NCBI GenBank assembly: GCA_964536025.1
Contig: CAZHXA010000003.1
Location: 1 to 64,000 of the forward strand
DNA from: RGIG4576 sp964536025
GTDB lineage: Bacteria; Bacteroidota; Bacteroidia; Bacteroidales; Muribaculaceae
DNA length: 64,000 nucleotides
Reading direction: 5' to 3'
The position numbers were made by a program, and so were the translations under genes. Every line of letters begins with the position of its first letter. The stretch's first letter is position 1. The notes below the pieces were generated by a model. The model did not search any database. It was not told the origin of the DNA and was given only the letters and a program-made list of their open reading frames with translations. Shown here piece after piece: positions 16,689 through 24,710 of this stretch.

Positions 16689-19367
16689 ATGAAAGCAAAG
16701 TTCTTTTTCCTATCTCTGTTCCTAATTGTTGCATTTTGTGCTGATGCAAAAATAACAATGCCGGCATTTTTTGGTAACGACATGGTTTTACAACAAAAAT
16801 CCAATGTTACTTTCAGAGGTACTGCAAAACCTGACTCAAAAGTTACAATAAGTACCGGTTGGAATAAAGAAAAAAAGCACACTAAGTCCGATGCACAAGG
16901 AAAGTGGGCAATTGAAGTTGCAACTCCATCGTTTGGAGGTCCTTATGATATAACCGTTTCCGACGGTACTCCGCTTACACTTCACAACGTATATGTAGGT
17001 GAAGTGTGGCTTTGTTCAGGACAATCTAACATGGAAATGCCTTTGAGAGGCTTCACAGGTCAACCTGTTGAAAATTCTCAAGATTATATTGCCAAAGCCA
17101 ATGCAAATCGACGCATAAAGCTTTTCCGTCAAGAAAATGCTTGGTCTACAACTCCTCTCAATGACTTCAGCAATGTAAAATGGCAATCTGCCACATCGGA
17201 TGCTGTAGCCGATTTCAGTGCTATAGGATATGTATTTGGCGACTTGCTTGAATCATCACTAAACATGCCTATCGGTCTTATACAGTGTGCTTGGAGCATG
17301 TCAACCATTCAAGCTTGGATGCCACGCGAGACCTTTGCTAACGAATTTCCCGAAATTAATCTCCCTAACGTAAATGAAACCGAGTTCGGTTGGACTCAAG
17401 GCACTCCTACTCTGCTATGGAATGCAATGGTAAATGCTTGGAAAGGTTTCCCGATTGCCGGCGTATTGTGGTTCCAAGGAGAAGCTAACACTCCTAATGC
17501 AGAACAATACCACAAATTATTCCCGGCTATGGTGAGAGATTGGCGTAAATTTTTCAATAATGAAAAACTGCCTTTCTATTATGCACAATTAGCTCCATGG
17601 AAAGACTTAGGTTGCGAAAAAACACTTTGGTCCGATTTCAGACAAGTTCAAAACGACCTTCTTAATGATGTGGAATACACCGGTATGGTTACCACCGGCG
17701 ACCTTAGCGACAGCGTGTTCATTCACTTCCCTAAAAAAATTCAAGTAGGTAAAAGATTTGCTTATTTGGCTCTTAAAAATGTTTATGGATATGATGGTTT
17801 ACTAAGTGACGCTCCTATAGCTGTTAATTGCACCAAAAACGAAGATGGTACCTACTGGATTCGTTTCAAAGGAGGAGAAAAAGGGCTTACTCCTGAAAAC
17901 AAGCAATTGACAGGCTTTGAATTCATTGATATTAATGGTAAAGCCTTTAGTGCAAAAGCTCAAATCCTAAACAGCAGTAACGTGGTGAGAGTGTGGTGCG
18001 ACGAATGTCCTTATCCGGTTGAAGTGAGATATGGTTATCACAATTATTATGAAAGTTCTCTTTTCAACAACACAGGAATTCCTGCTGCTCCATTTAAAAT
18101 GGAAATTAAGCACTCAACCCCAAAAAACGCAAAAACTGCTTTGATGTGGTTTGATGCCGAAGCTAATTTCAAGCGTTTCAGCAACACCGACAGCATAGAT
18201 TACTACCTTGCAAAAATCAAATCGTTAGGTTTCACTCATGCCGTAGTGTGCATTCGCCCTATTACCGGAGAAGTATTATACAAAAGCGACATAGCACCTA
18301 TACAAAAAGAATGGAAAGACAATAACGGACCCGGTTTTGACTACTTGGGCTACTTTATTGAACAAGGGCATAAATTAGGCCTTCAAGTGCTTGCTTCAAT
18401 GAATGTATTTTGTGCAGGAAACAACCATACCGAACGCGGACTTATCTATGAAGGACACCCGGAATGGGCTTCAACAGTCTATGACCCGCAAAAAGGGTTT
18501 ATTCCTATCACAAAACTAAAAGGTCCCACAAAATATGGAGCAATGGTAAACCCAATAAACGAGGAATACCAAAAATATATCATCGAAGTGATGAAAGAAA
18601 TCGTAACAAAATACCCTTCGGTTGACGGTTTAATGCTCGACCGCGTAAGATATGACGGTATTTCAACCGATTTCTCTAATCAGAGCCGTAAAAAATTTGA
18701 GGAATACATTGGACATAAAGTAAAAAACTATCCTAACGATATTTTATCTTGGAAAAAAGAAGGAAGACGTTATATTCCTGTTTATGGTGACCTATCTTTG
18801 CTATGGGCTGAATGGCGTACAAAGAATATTTCCGATTTTATGGCTCTTGCACGCAAAGAAGTAAAAAATGCCAATCCTAATGTAGATTTCTGCACCTACA
18901 CAGGTGCTTGGTATCCGTCTTACTATGAAGTAGGCGTAAACTTCGCAAGCAAGAACTACGACCCAAGCAAGGATTTTCCTTGGGCTACACCAAACTATAA
19001 AAATTTCGGATATGCCGAATTAATCGACATTTATGCAACAGGAAATTACTATACCGACATTACTATCGAAGACTATAAAAAGAGTAATAAATCGGTATGG
19101 AACGAAACCGACAGCCAAGCTCAAAGTGGCACTTGGTATTGCGTGGAAGGTTCTTGCAAAAAATTAAGAGAAATTTTAGGCGAAAATGATTTCATGGGAG
19201 GCATTTTGGTTGACCAATTCTACAACAACAGAAAAGACCTTTCTCGTACAATCAGCCAAAATCTTAAAGACTCTGACGGACTTATGGTATTTGACATTGT
19301 GCATATAATCACCAAAGACTTGTGGAAAGAAGTCGAAGAAGGTATGCGTAAAGGAGGAAACCTATGA
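16689..19367 (+). CDS. Sialate O-acetylesterase fused to a GHL10-type hydrolase domain
   Basis: An 892-residue secreted protein with a signal peptide ending near FCADA. Residues ~21-470 match sialate O-acetylesterases: MPAFFGNDMVLQQKS at the start, a beta insert, GEVWLCSGQSNMEMPL with nucleophile Ser113, GVLWFQGEANTPNAEQYH, and a late FIHFPKK. The usual DIHP before the last catalytic His reads FIHF, so the acid partner may have moved (an Asp sits five residues before the His). Residues ~475-892 are a GHL10 barrel (VVCIRPITGEVLY, LDRVRYDG, TYTGAWYPSYYEVGVN) paralogous to the protein at 13860. The fusion implies deacetylation and glycoside cleavage of the same glycan. Its stop overlaps the next start by 4 nt. 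Confidence 0.88.
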   Translation: MKAKFFFLSLFLIVAFCADAKITMPAFFGNDMVLQQKSNVTFRGTAKPDSKVTISTGWNKEKKHTKSDAQGKWAIEVATPSFGGPYDITVSDGTPLTLHNVYVGEVWLCSGQSNMEMPLRGFTGQPVENSQDYIAKANANRRIKLFRQENAWSTTPLNDFSNVKWQSATSDAVADFSAIGYVFGDLLESSLNMPIGLIQCAWSMSTIQAWMPRETFANEFPEINLPNVNETEFGWTQGTPTLLWNAMVNAWKGFPIAGVLWFQGEANTPNAEQYHKLFPAMVRDWRKFFNNEKLPFYYAQLAPWKDLGCEKTLWSDFRQVQNDLLNDVEYTGMVTTGDLSDSVFIHFPKKIQVGKRFAYLALKNVYGYDGLLSDAPIAVNCTKNEDGTYWIRFKGGEKGLTPENKQLTGFEFIDINGKAFSAKAQILNSSNVVRVWCDECPYPVEVRYGYHNYYESSLFNNTGIPAAPFKMEIKHSTPKNAKTALMWFDAEANFKRFSNTDSIDYYLAKIKSLGFTHAVVCIRPITGEVLYKSDIAPIQKEWKDNNGPGFDYLGYFIEQGHKLGLQVLASMNVFCAGNNHTERGLIYEGHPEWASTVYDPQKGFIPITKLKGPTKYGAMVNPINEEYQKYIIEVMKEIVTKYPSVDGLMLDRVRYDGISTDFSNQSRKKFEEYIGHKVKNYPNDILSWKKEGRRYIPVYGDLSLLWAEWRTKNISDFMALARKEVKNANPNVDFCTYTGAWYPSYYEVGVNFASKNYDPSKDFPWATPNYKNFGYAELIDIYATGNYYTDITIEDYKKSNKSVWNETDSQAQSGTWYCVEGSCKKLREILGENDFMGGILVDQFYNNRKDLSRTISQNLKDSDGLMVFDIVHIITKDLWKEVEEGMRKGGNL

Positions 19368-20761
19368 AAGAACGAGCAAAATCAATAGACGCACTCAGAG
19401 GTTATGCCATCATTACAATGGTACTTAGTGCAACCATTGTAATGGGTATATTACCCGGATGGATGTACCACGCACAAGTTCCGCCTCCAGACCATGCGTT
19501 CAACCCCAATCTACCGGGACTTACATGGGTGGACTTGGTGTTCCCGTCTTTTTTGTTTGCTATGGGAGCGGCTTTCCCCTTCTCTATAGGTAAGAAAGTT
19601 CAAAAAGGTGTCAGCAAACTACGTTTATCCTTAAATGCTATATGGAGAGGCGTACAACTCACCTATTTCGCTATATTAATACAACATTTTTATCCATATA
19701 TGACAGGAGGTACACCTAAGTCGTGCCTCCTTGCCCTATTTTGCTTTGTTTTGCTATTCCCTATTTTCATGCGGCTACCGTTTAAAATTGCCGATTGGAT
19801 AAGGATAGCCATTCAATTAGCATCAATGGCTATTGGCATAATTGTGATTTTGTGCATCGACTATCCTAACGGATACACTCCCAATTTATACACAAGCAAC
19901 ATCATAATTCTAATACTTGCCAATATGGCTGTGTTTGCTTCTTTACTATACATTTACACCATAAACATGCCCAAACTACGCATTGCAATATTGATGGTGC
20001 TTTTCGGTGTCATGCTGTCGGCTTCGATAACCGGCTCTTGGGCTGAATGGTTTATGCACTATTCTCCGTTGACTTGGTTTTACAATCCTACTTATCTCAA
20101 ATATTTGTACATTGTAATACCGGGATGCTTCGCCGGAGAAATACTTGTAAAATGGCTTAATGAACGTAAATCAAATTCGGATACCACTTTAACGGCTCGC
20201 AATAAAGCGTGGGGAACACTCTTTATAACACTTGCCATCGTAATAGCAAATTTATATTGCTTATATATGCGATATACCGAGATAAATTTCGTTATCAATG
20301 CAATTTTACTTTTTATCAGTTGGCTTTTACTACGTCGCTCTAATGATTATGCTTCGTTGTGGTATAAGTTGTTCATAATAGGCGCCTTTTTGCTATTATT
20401 GGGATTGGCTTTGGAACCTTTCGAGGGTGGTATCAAGAAAGACCCTGTTACATACTCTTACCTATTTACCACATCGGGACTATCCTTTATGACGATGATA
20501 TTCTTCAGCGTAGTATGTGATTATTTCAAATGCGAACGCGGGACATCATTTTTAGTACTTTCCGGACAAAACCCCATGATTGCTTATGTGGCAGGAGACC
20601 TTCTTATCATGCCTTTACTGCAACTAACCGGAATATGGCAATTTTTCTCCATATTCAGTCAATCGGCATTTTTAGGGTTTGTTCAAGGCGTAATTCTTAC
20701 ATCAATGGCTGTTTTAGTGACAATGTTTTTCACCAAAATAAACTTTTTATGGCGAACATAA
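19364..20761 (+). CDS. DUF5009 membrane protein, acyltransferase-like (HGSNAT/NagX relative)
   Basis: A 465-residue inner-membrane protein with about 10-12 hydrophobic helices. It opens with SIDALRGYAIITMVLSATIV, the family start also seen in heparan-alpha-glucosaminide N-acetyltransferase relatives, and carries LVFPSFLFAMGAAFPFS and a late LSGQNPMIAYVAGDLL. Relatives move acetyl groups from cytoplasmic acetyl-CoA to sugars across the membrane. Translational coupling (ATGA) with an O-acetylesterase suggests acetyl handling of the same amino sugar, but whether it adds acetyl or transports something is not shown. Confidence 0.8.
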   Translation: MKERAKSIDALRGYAIITMVLSATIVMGILPGWMYHAQVPPPDHAFNPNLPGLTWVDLVFPSFLFAMGAAFPFSIGKKVQKGVSKLRLSLNAIWRGVQLTYFAILIQHFYPYMTGGTPKSCLLALFCFVLLFPIFMRLPFKIADWIRIAIQLASMAIGIIVILCIDYPNGYTPNLYTSNIIILILANMAVFASLLYIYTINMPKLRIAILMVLFGVMLSASITGSWAEWFMHYSPLTWFYNPTYLKYLYIVIPGCFAGEILVKWLNERKSNSDTTLTARNKAWGTLFITLAIVIANLYCLYMRYTEINFVINAILLFISWLLLRRSNDYASLWYKLFIIGAFLLLLGLALEPFEGGIKKDPVTYSYLFTTSGLSFMTMIFFSVVCDYFKCERGTSFLVLSGQNPMIAYVAGDLLIMPLLQLTGIWQFFSIFSQSAFLGFVQGVILTSMAVLVTMFFTKINFLWRT

Positions 20762-20791
20762 ATTAACTAACAATACTAACTTAAACATCTT

Positions 20792-23107
20792 ATGAAATTT
20801 TTCCGAAAATACGTATTGCCACTTGCATGTGTGGCTCTATATTCGTGTAATTCCAATGTGGGAATTGCAGACTACGATGTGATACCACGACCTAATAGCG
20901 TAAAAACCGATACAACAGAAACCAAGCGTTTCTTGCTCGATAAAAATGTGTCAATCGTTCATAACGGAGACGAAGACATGTGCAGAAATGCCGATTTCTT
21001 ATCACAATACATAAAAGAACTTACAGGCATAGAAATAGGCAAAAACGATGACAAAATCATTCGTTTACAAGCCAATCTTACCGATGAAAATCCCGAAGCT
21101 TATAAGTTGAATGTTTATGCCGACAGTATTGTAATAAACGGAGCTTCTCCTGCTGCAGTTTTCCGAGCTTTACAAACAGTACGCAAATCTTTACCTGCGA
21201 CTGAAGTCTCGGCTGTAGAAATGCCTCTTACCGAGATTTACGACTATCCTCGATTCGGGTATCGCGGAGCACATTTCGATGTGTGTCGTCATTTTTTCAC
21301 TATGGAAGAAGTTAAAACGTTCATTGATATGCTTGCGTTACACAACATAAACACGTTCCATTGGCACCTTAACGATGACCAAGGATGGCGTATCGAAATC
21401 AAAAAATATCCTAAACTCGTTGAAGTAGGTTCTAATCGCAAAGAAACCGTGATAGGACGTTTACCGGGTAAATGGGACGGAAAACCGGTAAGCGGTTACT
21501 TCACTCAAGAACAAGCCAAAGAAATAGTAAAATATGCTGCCGACAGATACATAAATGTAATACCTGAAATCGATATGCCGGGACACATGCGTGCTGCTCT
21601 TGCAGCCTACCCTGAATTAGGTTGTACCGGTGGACCTTATGACGTGTGGACTGAATGGGGAGTTACTGAAGAAGTGCTATGTGCCGGTAATGACTCTACT
21701 ATGATATTCCTATCGGATGTGTTCAACGAAATAATGGATATTTTCCCATCTAAATACATTAATGCAGGTGGCGATGAATGTCCTAAAGTGAGATGGCATG
21801 ATTGCCCTAAATGTAATGCACGCATTAAAGCCGAAGGTATTAAAGCAAAAGGCAAATTCTCTGCACACGACCGTTTGCAAGGATATGTAACCAACTATGT
21901 GTACAACGTTATATCATCTCGAGGACGTACAATGATTGGTTGGGACGAAATTCTACAAGCTGATATACCAAGTGATGCAATCGTACTTTCTTGGCAAGGT
22001 ATTGCAGGAGCCATTGAAGGGGCAAAACGCGGTAATCAAGTGATTTTAGCTCCTAATTCTCACTGCTATTTTGATTTCTATCAATCAAAAGATACCCAAT
22101 TTGAACCTTTTGCTATAGGTGGCTACACTCCTGTTGAAAAAGTTTATAATTTCAACCCTATACCAAACGAACTTACCGAAGAACAAGCTAAACTTGTAAT
22201 TGGTGTGCAATGCAATCTATGGACTGAATACATTAAAACATTCAGCCAAGCTCAATATATGGAATTGCCACGTCTTGCTGCATTATCGGAAGTACAATGG
22301 ACTGAACCACAGCTCAAGGATTACGAATCTTTTAAAGACCGTATACCTGCCATGTTTGCCATCTATGATAAATATGGTTATAATTATGCTAAACATTTAT
22401 GCGATGTAAACGCAACTTACAAACCTGTTCCCGAGAAAAAAGCCCTCGAAGTTACTTTCACTTCTTTGAAAAACAGCGAAATAAGATATACGACCGATGG
22501 TAGTGAGCCTACTGAAAAGTCAACACTTTATCAAGCTCCTTTCACTATCGATGACAGCATGATAATAAAAGCTGTTGCTTTTAATAATGGTAATAAAAGT
22601 CGCACTATTTGCGATACAATAAATACAAATATCGCATCTTTTTCAAAGGCTTATTTCAAGACAGAGCCGGCTTTGGGTTATGCGTTCAACGGAGCTCAAA
22701 CACTTGTTGACGGTATTATAGGCGGTACTACTAATTATCGCACAGGACGCTGGATAGGGTTTGTTGGCAACGATTGTGATGTGGTTATCGATATGGGGAA
22801 AGAACAAACAATCTCCGAAATAGGATTCAATTGTTGTGTGTTTCAATGCGATGGAGTGGTCGATGCTGCCGGCGTCGATGTTTATGGCTCTATAGATGGA
22901 GAAAACTACAAACTTCTTGCTTCAGAATCTTATCCTGTAATTAACCAAAAACAGGAATTTGACACACCACACCATTCGGTTAAATTCAATTCCGATAAAG
23001 TGCGTTATATCAACGTAATTATTAAAAGCCATAAATCGCTACCTAATTGGCACGCATTCAAGGGTGCTCCTGCTTTTGTATTCGTTGACGAAATCACAGC
23101 TGAATAA
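20792..23107 (+). CDS. GH20 beta-N-acetylhexosaminidase lipoprotein
   Basis: A 771-residue protein with a lipobox-like LYSC (Cys19). Domains are a GH20b N-terminal domain (~25-150), the GH20 barrel (~155-510) with FGYRGAHFDVCRHFF, NTFHWHLNDDQGWRIEIK, PEIDMPGHMRAALAAYPEL and the catalytic pair in NAGGDECPK (Asp328-Glu329), a small chitobiase-C/FN3-like domain (YTTDGSEPTEKSTLY), and a C-terminal F5/8 discoidin-like domain (~640-771) that probably binds glycan. It releases terminal GlcNAc or GalNAc by substrate-assisted catalysis. It supplies the GlcNAc side of the pathway served by the epimerase. The stop codon overlaps the next ATG by one base. Confidence 0.95.
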   Translation: MKFFRKYVLPLACVALYSCNSNVGIADYDVIPRPNSVKTDTTETKRFLLDKNVSIVHNGDEDMCRNADFLSQYIKELTGIEIGKNDDKIIRLQANLTDENPEAYKLNVYADSIVINGASPAAVFRALQTVRKSLPATEVSAVEMPLTEIYDYPRFGYRGAHFDVCRHFFTMEEVKTFIDMLALHNINTFHWHLNDDQGWRIEIKKYPKLVEVGSNRKETVIGRLPGKWDGKPVSGYFTQEQAKEIVKYAADRYINVIPEIDMPGHMRAALAAYPELGCTGGPYDVWTEWGVTEEVLCAGNDSTMIFLSDVFNEIMDIFPSKYINAGGDECPKVRWHDCPKCNARIKAEGIKAKGKFSAHDRLQGYVTNYVYNVISSRGRTMIGWDEILQADIPSDAIVLSWQGIAGAIEGAKRGNQVILAPNSHCYFDFYQSKDTQFEPFAIGGYTPVEKVYNFNPIPNELTEEQAKLVIGVQCNLWTEYIKTFSQAQYMELPRLAALSEVQWTEPQLKDYESFKDRIPAMFAIYDKYGYNYAKHLCDVNATYKPVPEKKALEVTFTSLKNSEIRYTTDGSEPTEKSTLYQAPFTIDDSMIIKAVAFNNGNKSRTICDTINTNIASFSKAYFKTEPALGYAFNGAQTLVDGIIGGTTNYRTGRWIGFVGNDCDVVIDMGKEQTISEIGFNCCVFQCDGVVDAAGVDVYGSIDGENYKLLASESYPVINQKQEFDTPHHSVKFNSDKVRYINVIIKSHKSLPNWHAFKGAPAFVFVDEITAE

Positions 23108-24591
23108 TGAACATTATGAAACATTTAAATTTAATCTTGGTTATCGTTTTTATTTCGATAACCAAGATTAATATTTCGGCACAAGAAATATTGCCTATAA
23201 CAGGCAGTTGGATAAATCTTTTTTATCAAGATGTGCGTAATAAATACACCAATCCTCAACACATGGATAATACCGACCCCGACTTTTGGACGGCTAAGGT
23301 TAACGAAATGAATCAATCAGGGATTGAATACATCATTTTCATGGCAACAGCCAACGAAGGTATGGCTGATTATCCTTCAAAAATAATGAAACCGGCTTAT
23401 AACACTAAACGTAAAAGTCCGGTTTGTGCCATAATGGATGAAGCCGACCGACTTGGAATGAAAGTGTTCATGAGTATAGGTTGGGCTGAAAATCAAGACG
23501 ATAATTTGCGTATTCCGGAAATACTTCAACGACAAAAAGATATTATGGAAGAATTAGCTCATTTATATGGGAATCGCCCTTCTTTTTATGGTTGGTATCT
23601 TCCTGTTGAAGATTGTCTTGGACCTATTCTTACCGACGCTGCTGTTACTGCTGTTAATTCTCTTGTAGAAAAAGCACACAAACTCACACCGGGAAAGAAG
23701 ACTATGATTTCACCTTATGGCTTTTTCTGTTCCGACTTCGACAATCCTAAATTTGGAGAACAAATAGAAAAACTAAACGTTGACATAATTGCTTATCAAG
23801 ACGAAGTGGGTTGCGTTAGAGAAGAGTTCCCTATGCCAAGATTAAAAGAGGCTTGGGGAAAAATACGCGAAATACACAATCGCACCAATATCGAATTGTG
23901 GGCTAATTGTGAATTGTTTACTTGGGAAAAAGAAACCAACAGCCGACAATCAGCACTTATACCTGCCGCTACACCTCGCATATTATCACAACTCGCTGCA
24001 GCCACACAAGGCGGAGTGGAACGCATAATATCGTTCATGGTGTATGGCATATGGGATGCCGATTCTACAACTTTTAATTTGGGACAACCTCAAATATCCA
24101 AATCGGCGACACAAGAATATTCTTCTTGGCGACATAATAATGGACGTTGGGCTGAATTAGGTGCTTCTTTTATGGGGAAATTATCCAATGAATGGTACAA
24201 TAAAAGTAATCCTCTGTTTGACCATTCTATAGGAGATGAAAATCCCCAAAATAATAATTGGGTGAAATATGCATCAAGATATAATTACATCGACATTCCA
24301 AATAATGGCAACATCGATATAAAGAAAATAATGATGCGTTTCTTAATTTGCGAAAAGAAAGGATTTTCGTTTCCTTATAAAGTATATCTTTATTCTTCAA
24401 ACGATGGAAAAGAATACAAACTTGAATCAATTAAAGATTTCCCTTTTTACACAAATAACCAACATGATACATGGATTGACTGCGTAACTTTTAACTGCGA
24501 TAGTAACAAAAAATTTTATCGTATAGCATATCAAGCCGATAAAAGTACTGCAATTGATGAAATTTTTATCAATCCTACAATAATACAATAA
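23107..24591 (+). CDS. DUF4434 TIM-barrel protein with C-terminal discoidin-like domain
   Basis: A 494-residue secreted protein. The start may be the ATG at 23107 or the one at 23116 (MKHLNL); the signal peptide ends at NISAQ. Residues ~30-330 match DUF4434: ITGSWINLFYQDV, NQSGIEYIIFMATA, GMKVFMSIGWAENQ, FYGWYLPVEDCLG with a candidate catalytic Glu, and IELWANCELFTWEK with a second Glu. The last ~130 residues look like an F5/8-type binding domain (RFLICEKKGFSFPYKVYLYS; STAIDEIFINP). It is a distant paralogue of the protein at 3484. It closes the operon and is followed by a terminator. Activity unknown; a glycosidase is the natural guess. Confidence 0.78.
   Translation: MNIMKHLNLILVIVFISITKINISAQEILPITGSWINLFYQDVRNKYTNPQHMDNTDPDFWTAKVNEMNQSGIEYIIFMATANEGMADYPSKIMKPAYNTKRKSPVCAIMDEADRLGMKVFMSIGWAENQDDNLRIPEILQRQKDIMEELAHLYGNRPSFYGWYLPVEDCLGPILTDAAVTAVNSLVEKAHKLTPGKKTMISPYGFFCSDFDNPKFGEQIEKLNVDIIAYQDEVGCVREEFPMPRLKEAWGKIREIHNRTNIELWANCELFTWEKETNSRQSALIPAATPRILSQLAAATQGGVERIISFMVYGIWDADSTTFNLGQPQISKSATQEYSSWRHNNGRWAELGASFMGKLSNEWYNKSNPLFDHSIGDENPQNNNWVKYASRYNYIDIPNNGNIDIKKIMMRFLICEKKGFSFPYKVYLYSSNDGKEYKLESIKDFPFYTNNQHDTWIDCVTFNCDSNKKFYRIAYQADKSTAIDEIFINPTIIQ
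23131..23171. repeat. Perfect 16-bp inverted repeat in the signal-peptide codons
   Basis: TTAATCTTGGTTATCG (23131-23146) and its exact complement CGATAACCAAGATTAA (23156-23171) flank a 9-nt T-rich loop. The hairpin lies 15-24 nt after the two possible start codons of the last operon gene, so it sits at the point where the initiating ribosome would meet it. Confidence 0.85.
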
Positions 24592-24632
24592 TTTGAAACA
24601 TTTTGTAAATTTCTTATACCTCAAAACGCGAT

Positions 24633-24682
24633 GAAGCAGTGAGAACAAGTAAATCGATACTTGATTTTCACTGCTTCTTTAT
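24633..24682. terminator. Two-part hairpin ending the amino-sugar operon
   Basis: GAAGCAGTGA (24633-24642) pairs with TCACTGCTTC (24668-24677), and inside it CAAGTA (24646-24651) pairs with TACTTG (24658-24663). TTTAT follows on the + strand. It lies between convergent genes and may serve both. Confidence 0.75.
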
Positions 24683-24710
24683 GATTTGACTTACTAAAAG
24701 TTTATTGCAA

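Noticed and set aside
23131..23171. Invertible (phase-variable) DNA segment at the inverted repeat
   Set aside because: The repeats are only 9 bp apart and lie in coding sequence, with no recombinase gene adjacent.
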